This document shows, one piece after another, positions 44,421-50,548 of a stretch of 64,000 nucleotides of DNA. Numbering within the stretch: position 1 is the first letter of the stretch; the number at the start of each line of letters is the position of its first letter. Position numbers and translations under genes: made by a program. Source of the stretch: JBHIYN01 sp041984235 (GTDB taxonomy: Bacteria > Pseudomonadota > Gammaproteobacteria > Ga0077536). The notes beneath the pieces were generated by a model. It searched no databases, was not told the origin of the DNA, and saw only the letters and a list, made by a program, of their open reading frames with translations. The DNA lies in the NCBI GenBank assembly GCA_041984235.1, contig JBHIYN010000004.1, positions 124,001 to 188,000 of the forward strand, read 5' to 3'.

Positions 44421-44926
44421 GCACCGCACCCAGGCTGCTGATGGCGCAGGTCGACGACGTGCCGGGCGAGCTGCTCGGTGAGTTCATGCGCCGCGTCGAG
44501 GCGCTCGGCGCGCTGAACGTGCAGGCGGTGCCGACGGTGGCCAAGAAGGGGCGGCCGGGCTACCTGCTCTACATCGACGTGCCGGCCGCGCTCGAGCACG
44601 AGGTCGGCGTGCTGCTCGCCGCCGAGCTCGGCACCTGGGGCTACCGCGTGCTCGAGGGGCAGCATCGTCACTTCGACATCGCGCGCATCGACGTTACCCT
44701 GAGCGTCAGCGTCGGCGGAGACACCCACGCGTTCCAGCTGCGCGCCAAGACCATCTCGGATGCCGGCGTGACCCTCAGGGTGAAGGCCGAGCACGACGAC
44801 CTCGCCGCGATTGCCGGCCGCCTCGCGGAGGCCGGGCAGCGCGTGCCGCTGGCGGTGCTGAAAGCCGCCGTCGAAAGCCGGCTGCACGCCGACCCCGCAC
44901 GCACGCGGGTCAGCGTGAGCCTGTAA
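44417..44926 (+). CDS. Stand-alone LarC C-terminal-domain-like protein
   Basis: 169 residues. The opening LLMAQVDDVPGELLGEFMRRVEALGALNVQAVPTVAKKGRPGYLL matches the beginning of the LarC C-terminal (LarC2) domain, where the corresponding part of the full-length LarC here reads VLRFEVDDQTAEDLALGLE and VAMVGKHGRQVAGIQVLA. The later RVLEGQHRHFDIARIDVTLSVSVGG and AGVTLRVKAEHDDLAAIAGR match the remaining segment. LarC1 (the N-terminal part) is absent. LarC2 carries the CTP-hydrolysing and oligomerising part of nickel insertion, so this might be a specialised partner of the 594-residue protein with which it is translationally coupled (ATGA). The LarC2 relation is by pattern, not by a search. Confidence 0.65.
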   Translation: MSTAPRLLMAQVDDVPGELLGEFMRRVEALGALNVQAVPTVAKKGRPGYLLYIDVPAALEHEVGVLLAAELGTWGYRVLEGQHRHFDIARIDVTLSVSVGGDTHAFQLRAKTISDAGVTLRVKAEHDDLAAIAGRLAEAGQRVPLAVLKAAVESRLHADPARTRVSVSL

Positions 44927-44937
44927 ACTTGCCAACA

Positions 44938-44959
44938 GCGGAGCGGCAGGCCGCTCCGC
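44938..44959 (+). terminator. Perfect 10-bp GC hairpin after the LarC-like gene
   Basis: GCGGAGCGGC (44938-44947) and GCCGCTCCGC (44950-44959) are exact complements; a realistic stem has nine pairs with a CAGG loop. It lies 12 bp past the stop at 44924-44926 and 19 bp before the next ATG. No U run follows. It may separate two messages or tune expression of larC, larE and larB. Confidence 0.45.
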
Positions 44960-44978
44960 ACTACCCGGGAGAACGGTC

Positions 44979-45173
44979 ATGATCAGAACAGTTACGGCAC
45001 TCGTCATCGCGTCGTTCGCGGCGCCTCTCGCGGCCCACGAAGGCATGGCGCCGGGCGCGCTGGCGCATTGTCTGCTGCATGCGGTCAGCCCCGGCGTGCT
45101 GCTCGCCGCCGGCATCGTGGTGCTGGCCGCGGTGCTCATGCTGCGTGCGCGGCGCGCTGCCGCCCGGCGCTGA
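44979..45173 (+). CDS. 64-residue membrane protein with His-rich periplasmic segment
   Basis: A tiny protein with an N-terminal signal-like segment (MIRTVTALVIASFAAPLAA), then AHEGMAPGALAHCLLHA, which contains three His, one Cys and one Met, and one transmembrane helix (LLAAGIVVLAAVLML) ending in a basic tail. The His/Cys/Met cluster would face the periplasm and could bind a metal. It is not a recognised family. Position between the LarC-like gene and larC, with a GGGAGA ribosome site and a 15-bp gap to larC, makes a link with nickel supply conceivable, but this is inference only. The basic C-terminus fits positive-inside topology. Confidence 0.6.
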   Translation: MIRTVTALVIASFAAPLAAHEGMAPGALAHCLLHAVSPGVLLAAGIVVLAAVLMLRARRAAARR

Positions 45174-45188
45174 ACCCGGCTCCACCAC

Positions 45189-46388
45189 GTGCACTTGCAC
45201 CTCGACGCGGTGGGCGGCATCGCGGGCGACATGTTCGCCGCCGCGCTGCTCGACGTGCGCCCCGACCTGGCCGGGGAGACCATCGCCGCAATCCGCGCTG
45301 CCGGGCTCGGCGAGGATGTCGCGCTGGCGCACGAGCCGTGCAACGACGGCGTGCTCGCGGGCAGCCGCTTTGCCGTCAGCGCGCCGGGCGCGGATGCGCC
45401 TGCCGCGCAGCACCACGATCACGTGCACTGGTCGACCTTGCGCAGGCGGCTGGCCGGCAGCGCGCTGGCGCCGCTGGTGCGTGAGCGCGCCATCGACATC
45501 TTTGCCGGCCTTGCCGCGGCCGAGGCCGCGGTGCATGGCAAGCCGGTCGACAGCGTCAGCTTCCACGAGGTCGGCGCCTGGGACTCGATTGCCGACATCG
45601 TCGCCGCGGCCTTCCTCATCGAGCAGCTCGGCGCGGCGAGCTGGTCGATTGGAGCGATACCGATCGGCAGCGGCCGAGTGAAGACCGCGCACGGTCTGCT
45701 GCCGGTACCGGCGCCGGCGACGGTCCTGCTGCTCGAGGGTTACGCCTGCTTTGACGACGGCTTCCCCGGCGAACGGGTGACGCCGACCGGCGCCGCGATC
45801 GTGCGCCACCTGGCGCCGACACGCGGTCTCGGCGCGCTGCCGCGACGCCTCCTGCGCAGCGGTCACGGCTTCGGCACGCGGCGCATCGAGGGGCTGCCGA
45901 ACGTGCTGCGCGTGCTCGAGTTCGCCGCCGCCGACCAGGCTCGCGCGAGTGCCGACGCGGTCACCGTGCTGCGCTTCGAGGTCGACGACCAGACGGCCGA
46001 GGATCTCGCGCTCGGACTCGAGCGGCTGCGCGCAGCCGACGGCGTCATCGACGTCACCCAGGTGGCGATGGTCGGCAAGCACGGGCGCCAGGTGGCCGGC
46101 ATCCAGGTGCTGGCACGGCCCGAGCAGGTCGCCGGCGTGGCCGAAGCCTGTTTCCACGAGACCACCACGCTCGGCCTGCGTCTGCAGCCGGTCGAACGGC
46201 TGACCCTGGCGCGGCGCGAAGCCGCGGTCGCCGGCGAGGTGCGCGTCAAGCTCGCCGAGCGCGCGGCCGGCGCCACGGCCAAGGCCGAGCTCGCCGACCT
46301 CGCCGCGGCCGACGGCCATGCCGCACGCCAGGCGCGGCGCGCGGCGGCCGAAGCCGCGGCGCTGGACGCCGGCGACGGACATGACTGA
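45189..46388 (+). CDS. larC: Nickel-pincer cofactor biosynthesis protein LarC (full length, single frame)
   Basis: 399 residues beginning VHLHLDAVGGIAGDMFAAALLD, the classical LarC start, with GTG as start codon. ALEFHE-type motifs appear as VSFHEVGAWDSIADIVAAAF, and SGHGFGTRRIEGLPNVLRV precedes the C-terminal domain (about 255-385) with EVDDQTAEDLALGLERL and ETTTLGLRLQPVERL. LarC inserts nickel into the dithiodicarboxylate-nicotinate precursor with CTP. In Lactobacillus plantarum LarC is made by a frameshift between two frames; here one continuous frame is seen. It overlaps larE by 8 bp. The bound nickel cofactor serves LarA-type isomerases. Confidence 0.92.
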   Translation: MHLHLDAVGGIAGDMFAAALLDVRPDLAGETIAAIRAAGLGEDVALAHEPCNDGVLAGSRFAVSAPGADAPAAQHHDHVHWSTLRRRLAGSALAPLVRERAIDIFAGLAAAEAAVHGKPVDSVSFHEVGAWDSIADIVAAAFLIEQLGAASWSIGAIPIGSGRVKTAHGLLPVPAPATVLLLEGYACFDDGFPGERVTPTGAAIVRHLAPTRGLGALPRRLLRSGHGFGTRRIEGLPNVLRVLEFAAADQARASADAVTVLRFEVDDQTAEDLALGLERLRAADGVIDVTQVAMVGKHGRQVAGIQVLARPEQVAGVAEACFHETTTLGLRLQPVERLTLARREAAVAGEVRVKLAERAAGATAKAELADLAAADGHAARQARRAAAEAAALDAGDGHD

Positions 46389-47196
46389 GGCCAGCGCACG
46401 CGCGCTGCGCGGCCTCACCGAGGTACTGCAGCAGTGCGCACCGGCCTCGCTCGCGGTGTCCGGTGGCGTCGACAGCATGACGCTGGCCAGCGTCGCCGCG
46501 CGCGAGCTGGGCGACGCCGTCGTCATGCTGCACGCGGTGTCGCCGGCGGTGCCGCCGGCAGCGACCGCGCGGGTCGAGCGCCAGGCGGAGCTGGAGGGCT
46601 GGCAGCTGCGCCTGCTGGACGCCGGCGAATTCACCGATCCGCGCTATCTCGCCAATCCCGCGAACCGCTGCTTCTACTGCAAGCAGAACCTCTATGCCGC
46701 GATCGCGGCGAGCGGCGCCCGGCAGATCCTGTCGGGCACCAACCTCGACGATCTCCAGGACTGGCGGCCCGGGCTGGCAGCGGCTGCCGCCGAGCGCGTG
46801 CGCCACCCCTTCGTCGAGGCCGGTATCGACAAGGCCGGCGTGCGTGCGATCGCGCGTCACCTCGGACTGGATGCGATCGCCGAGCTGCCGGCGGCGCCCT
46901 GCCTGTCGAGCCGGGTCGAGACCGGCATCCCGATCGTGGCCGGCGCACTCGCCTTCGTCGACCAGGCGGAGGCATTGGTGCGCCGCACGCTGGCGCCGGC
47001 CACGGTGCGCTGTCGCGTGCGCCGCCAGGGCGTGGTGATCGAGCTCGATCACGCGGCGCACGAGGCGCTGGGCGAGGCCGAACGCGCCGGTCTGCGCGAC
47101 CAGCTCCGACCCTTGTCGCAGCAGCACGGCCTGGGCGCCGACATTGCCTTCGCGCCCTACGAGCGTGGCAGCGCGTTCCTGCGCGACCCGGCATGA
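46381..47196 (+). CDS. larE: Nickel-pincer cofactor sulfur transferase LarE
   Basis: 271 residues with the PP-loop SGGVDSMTLASVA (Ser27-Ser32) and NLDDLQDWRPG. Cys174 in APCLSSRVE matches the sacrificial Cys (near 176) of LarE, whose sulfur is given to the cofactor. CFYC (Cys97 and Cys100) is an additional pair; together with Cys174 it would suit the three-cysteine, [4Fe-4S]-type LarE in which sulfur is not taken from the protein. LarE adenylates and sulfurates the carboxylated nicotinate made by LarB. ATG 46381 overlaps the end of larC by 8 bp and its stop overlaps larB (ATGA). Confidence 0.92.
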   Translation: MTEASARALRGLTEVLQQCAPASLAVSGGVDSMTLASVAARELGDAVVMLHAVSPAVPPAATARVERQAELEGWQLRLLDAGEFTDPRYLANPANRCFYCKQNLYAAIAASGARQILSGTNLDDLQDWRPGLAAAAAERVRHPFVEAGIDKAGVRAIARHLGLDAIAELPAAPCLSSRVETGIPIVAGALAFVDQAEALVRRTLAPATVRCRVRRQGVVIELDHAAHEALGEAERAGLRDQLRPLSQQHGLGADIAFAPYERGSAFLRDPA

Positions 47197-47891
47197 GCGA
47201 GCACGAGATCAAGCTCGACCTGGCGCGCGGCGAGCGCCTGGGCCTGGACGAGGCGATCCTGTGCGCGCAGAAGTCCAGCGACCAGATCGAGGTCATTCTC
47301 GACCAGGTTCTCGAAGCCGGCCGGCGCTGCCTGCTGACGCGTCTCGACGCGGAGACCTACTCGCGCATCCTCGCGCGCCAGCGCAGCCTGCTCGACTACG
47401 ACGAGGTGTCGCGTACTGCCTGGTTCAACTGGCAGCCGCAGAGCGCGCCCGCGCCCGAGGTTGCCATCGTGACCGCGGGCAGCTCCGACGTGCCGGTCGC
47501 ACGCGAGGCGCTGCGTACGCTGAACTATTTCGAGGTCGGCGCGCTGCCGGTGTTCGACGTCGGCGTCGCCGGGCTGTGGCGCCTGCTGGAACGCATCGAG
47601 GAGATCCGGCGCTACCCGCTCGCGATCGTCGCGGCCGGCATGGATGCGGCACTGCCGAGCGTGCTGGGCGGCCTGTTTCCCGGTCTCATCGTGGCCGTAC
47701 CGACGTCGACCGGTTACGGCGTGGCCAGCGGCGGACACACCGCGCTCAACGCCATCCTCGCCTCGTGTGCCTCGGGCATCGTGACGGTCAACATCGACAA
47801 CGGCTACGGCGCGGCCTGCGCCGCCCTGCGCGCGCTGCGCGTGCGCAGCGTCACACCGGCTCCGGTGACCGCCGACCGTCAGCCGCGCTGA
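47193..47891 (+). CDS. larB: Nickel-pincer cofactor biosynthesis protein LarB
   Basis: 232 residues with the PurE-like carboxylase domain: IVTAGSSDVPVAREALRTL at the phosphate loop and VAVPTSTGYGVASGGHTALNAIL followed by GIVTVNIDNGYGAA at the C-terminus. The N-terminal 80 residues are a helical lead. LarB carboxylates nicotinic acid adenine dinucleotide at C5 and hydrolyses the phosphoanhydride, the first step of NPN synthesis. ATG 47193 overlaps the larE stop (ATGA). The order larC-larE-larB is thus one coupled unit. The frame open further upstream is not coding. Confidence 0.92.
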   Translation: MSEHEIKLDLARGERLGLDEAILCAQKSSDQIEVILDQVLEAGRRCLLTRLDAETYSRILARQRSLLDYDEVSRTAWFNWQPQSAPAPEVAIVTAGSSDVPVAREALRTLNYFEVGALPVFDVGVAGLWRLLERIEEIRRYPLAIVAAGMDAALPSVLGGLFPGLIVAVPTSTGYGVASGGHTALNAILASCASGIVTVNIDNGYGAACAALRALRVRSVTPAPVTADRQPR

Positions 47892-47969
47892 GCATGCCGC
47901 GGGGCCGCATCGACCCGTCGCGCGCGCGGCCGCTAAGGGGTATGAGGGAACGCGTTGGCGGAGCACGGC

Positions 47970-48773
47970 ATGAGGGCAACATTCGCGCGCAGCCTGCGTG
48001 ATCTGGGCCACGGCTGGCGGCATTTCGTGCCGGCCGTGCTGGCCAATGCCCTGATCGCCGGGATCGCTGCGGGCGAGGTGGCGCGGGCGCCGCAGGCGGC
48101 GCGGATCGGCCTGCTGCTGGTGCTGGCCCCCCTTTACGTCGCAGCCGCGACCCGTGCCGCGGGCTACGCCGGCGGCAGTGCGCTCGCGCTGGCCGGCGCG
48201 CGCAGCGGCGCCTGTATACCACTGCTGTGCGCCGTGCTGCTGGCGTGTGCGGCCAGCGCCGTGCTGACCGGGGTCGGCTGGTTCATCGCCGGCGAGCGCG
48301 GCATCGTTGCCGCGCTGGCGCTGAGCGCGGCCCTTTGCATCCTGGCCGGGTGGCGCCTGTGGCCGCTGGCCGCCCTGCCGTTCGTCGGCGATGGTACGGG
48401 TTGGGCCTTGGGGGCACGCCGCGCACCGCATTCGGTCGCGCGCCACGCCGATCGGCTCGCGCGTGCCGGGGTGCGGGTCGTATGGCGTGCCGCGGTTAGG
48501 GCCTTGTGGCGCTGGCCGGCGGCGGCCCAGGCCTGCCTGGTCACCGCCGGGCTGTGCGGGCTGGCCGCGAGCGCGACATTCGCGCTGGCCGTGCTGCTCG
48601 CGCTGGGGCCGCTGGTGGCGTGGTGGTGGCGGCACGGATTCGGTGCCGGCAGCGGCGCGTTGCTGTTCGCCCTGTCACTGCCGTGGCTGGCACTGGTCAA
48701 CGTTCACCTCACCGCCGGCCGTCTCGGCCGCCTGCACCCGGCGGGCGAGGACACGGCCCCGGCCAGCCCATGA
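47970..48773 (+). CDS. Hypothetical polytopic membrane protein, 267 aa
   Basis: I do not recognise the family. Six or more hydrophobic segments, among them HFVPAVLANALIAGIAAG, IGLLLVLAPLYVAAATRA, CIPLLCAVLLACAASAVL, GIVAALALSAALCILAGW and LLFALSLPWLALVNVHLTAG, indicate an inner-membrane protein with few charged residues in the core. ATG 47970 has GGAG 8 bp upstream; a TTG at 47955 is possible. It begins 78 bp after larB in the same direction. The next candidate start, 48770, lies in its stop codon as ATGA. Function is unknown; a link with the lar genes is not indicated beyond position. Confidence 0.5.
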   Translation: MRATFARSLRDLGHGWRHFVPAVLANALIAGIAAGEVARAPQAARIGLLLVLAPLYVAAATRAAGYAGGSALALAGARSGACIPLLCAVLLACAASAVLTGVGWFIAGERGIVAALALSAALCILAGWRLWPLAALPFVGDGTGWALGARRAPHSVARHADRLARAGVRVVWRAAVRALWRWPAAAQACLVTAGLCGLAASATFALAVLLALGPLVAWWWRHGFGAGSGALLFALSLPWLALVNVHLTAGRLGRLHPAGEDTAPASP

Positions 48774-49077
48774 CCGCGCTCAGCGCGGCGACTGAGCGCG
48801 CGCGGGAACGGCTCAGCACCTCGCTCGCGCGCCTGGAACGGGGTGCGCGCCGCGTGGCCCTGCTACGCGCGGCGCGGTTCGGGATCTCGCGCGCGGTCGT
48901 GTTCTTCCATCTCGCGTCGGCAAGGGGCAGACTGGCTCGGCCTGATGGCGGTCCTGCGCAGTGCGGCCCTCCGTGCCGGTGAATGGTGGGCTGCAGGCGC
49001 TGGTGATGCCGGAGCGCCGGTGGCAGGCGCGGCTGGTCCGCGCGCGCATCGAAGAGGTCTGCGACGATGGTGCGTGA
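48770..49077 (+). pseudogene. Possible small gene with frameshift
   Basis: The ATG at 48770 overlaps the stop of the membrane protein gene (ATGA) and opens a 70-residue frame beginning MTALSAATERARERLSTSLARLE and VVFFHLASARGRLARP, ending early at 48982. In another frame, SVPVNGGLQALVMPERRWQ continues to a stop at 49075-49077, overlapping the next start. Both look protein-like, so one gene of about 100 codons with one indel, or a sequencing error, is possible. Evidence is weak; the stretch may be non-coding. Confidence 0.25.
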
Positions 49078-49384
49078 GATCCAATGGGAGGTTGCCGTGA
49101 GCGCACCGCGCGGTGCGCTCGCACGGGCACGCGGCCTGCTTGCGGCCGACAGTATCGCAAGCTGCAGCAGCAAGCCGCGCCGGCGGCACGGCCTGCTCCG
49201 CGTCGCGGTCGCCGACGCTGCTCGCGGCCGGGCCCTGATTGACGCGAATTTCGGCACGGACTACGTGGTCAGGGCGAGCGAGGCGGCCTGGTTCCGCTGC
49301 CATGCCTGCGGCGCGAACCTTGCCGCCGACGCCCTGCATTGCGCGGCCTGCGCTGCGCGGGTCGGCGATCCGCACGGCGGCTGA
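49067..49384 (+). CDS. Hypothetical protein with C-terminal zinc ribbon, 105 aa
   Basis: A short protein whose first 75 residues are a DUF2007-like alpha-beta fold pattern (ALARARGLLAADSI and GLLRVAVADAARGRALIDANFGTDY), followed by CHACGANLAADALHCAAC, a four-cysteine zinc ribbon (CxxC-x10-CxxC). The ribbon and small size suggest an adaptor or regulator rather than an enzyme. ATG 49067 has a GAAGAGG site. It lies 6 bp before the next GTG start and so is probably co-expressed. The function is unknown. Confidence 0.6.
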   Translation: MVREIQWEVAVSAPRGALARARGLLAADSIASCSSKPRRRHGLLRVAVADAARGRALIDANFGTDYVVRASEAAWFRCHACGANLAADALHCAACAARVGDPHGG

Positions 49385-49390
49385 AGCAGG

Positions 49391-50020
49391 GTGCCGGATC
49401 TCTACCACGCCCTGCGCTACATCGTGCCGCCACGGGCACCGGCGGCCTTGCGCGAGCGCATGCGTGAACGGATGGACCACTGGCTGCGGCATCCGTGGCT
49501 CGCGCTGGAGCGACGCTACGGTGAGACCACCTGGGGCGTGACCGGCGGCGGCGCCACGCCCTCGGCGGCGCTGTGCTCTACCGACGCCTGGCAGGCGCAG
49601 AGCCGCAGCCCGGTGGCGCCGCAGCTCATCGTGCGCCAGCAACAGGCCCCCGCCGATCCTCATGCCGTGCGCGGCGATCGCGAGGCGCGCGGCTTTGCGC
49701 TGCCGCGGCTGCAAGCGGGCCTGTCACTGGATTTCGTCGTCGAGGACTGGTTCCACTATCCGCGTTCCGGCGCACCTGGCCAGCTGCCGGAGCTACTCGA
49801 GCCGATATTGCGCCTGGAGCGCGACGGCGGCGCACAGGCCTGGCGAATGACGCTGCGTGCCTTGCTCTGGCACGAGGACGGCATGTTGTTCGGCATCGAT
49901 GCCGTCGAACTCGGGCCTGAAACATTGCAGCTGGACGCGATTCGGCAGCGGGCCGCGCTCGAACCGATCTACGATCCCCGCGCCCTCGATAACGGTGCGG
50001 CGCTCTCAGACCGCCGCTGA
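49391..50020 (+). CDS. Hypothetical protein, 209 aa
   Basis: I do not recognise this protein. It begins with GTG 49391, 7 bp after the preceding stop. Features are an arginine-rich N-terminal helix (RAPAALRERMRERMDHWL), a central QAGLSLDFVVEDWFHYPRSG segment and a helical, acidic C-terminus. No signal peptide, cysteine cluster or membrane segment is evident. It might be a partner of the zinc-ribbon protein because the two are closely spaced. The GTG is a plausible but not strongly supported start. It converges with the PPOX gene 53 bp later. Confidence 0.5.
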   Translation: MPDLYHALRYIVPPRAPAALRERMRERMDHWLRHPWLALERRYGETTWGVTGGGATPSAALCSTDAWQAQSRSPVAPQLIVRQQQAPADPHAVRGDREARGFALPRLQAGLSLDFVVEDWFHYPRSGAPGQLPELLEPILRLERDGGAQAWRMTLRALLWHEDGMLFGIDAVELGPETLQLDAIRQRAALEPIYDPRALDNGAALSDRR

Positions 50021-50073
50021 CCGGCGGGCGCGGGCGCAATCGCCCCGGAGTGTGTCCGGCGCTGGCGGCGCGC

Positions 50074-50502
50074 TCAGCCGCAGAGATCGCCCCACGCCAC
50101 GACCTTGTCCGGACGCAGCCTGATCAGCACTTCGGTGTCCGCCGCATTGCGCTCACCGAACTCCGCGGCACGGCCGGTCGGTACATAGCGCTCGGCGATG
50201 GCGGTGGTGAAGGGCAGCTGCTCGGCTGCGCTGATGCGCTCGATGGTCGCGGTCGCCTCGATCATGACGAAATCGTAAGGGAACTGTTCTACGTCGAGCG
50301 TCAGCGCGACGCGTGGCTCGTGTTCGATGTTGCGCGTCTTGACGGTGGTCGCGCCGCTGGTGAACACCAGCGTGTCGTTGTCGAGGATGAACCAGATCGG
50401 GACGCAGTGCGGGCGACCATCCGGGCGCACGGTGGCGAGCTTCCCGGTGCGTGTCCCGCTGGCGATGAATTCCTTCCATTGCGGCTCGTCCATCACGTAC
50501 AT
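50074..50502 (-). CDS. PPOX-class (pyridoxamine phosphate oxidase-like) flavin/F420 oxidoreductase
   Basis: 142 residues forming the small split-barrel fold: GTRTGKLATVRPDGRPHCVPIWFIL, TLVFTSGATTVKTRNIEHEPRVAL and EATATIERIS are the classic strands of PPOX-class proteins, TIGR03618-like. Such enzymes use FMN or F420 and act as reductases of biliverdin, quinones or related molecules, homodimeric in the cytoplasm. The ATG at 50502 starts the conserved sequence with an AAGGAC site; the frame is open further upstream but without homology. With the LLM protein at 36041 it gives two F420-type candidates, though both families have FMN members. Confidence 0.82.
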   Translation of the reverse strand: MYVMDEPQWKEFIASGTRTGKLATVRPDGRPHCVPIWFILDNDTLVFTSGATTVKTRNIEHEPRVALTLDVEQFPYDFVMIEATATIERISAAEQLPFTTAIAERYVPTGRAAEFGERNAADTEVLIRLRPDKVVAWGDLCG

Positions 50503-50548
50503 GGCGACAGTCCTTGGTTGTAAACGGGGAAACGCGGGAGCGGCGAAG

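Noticed and set aside
44417..46388. LarC split by programmed frameshift as in Lactobacillus
   Set aside because: larC is one continuous 399-codon frame, and the separate LarC-like domain lies upstream with 262 bp and another gene in between.
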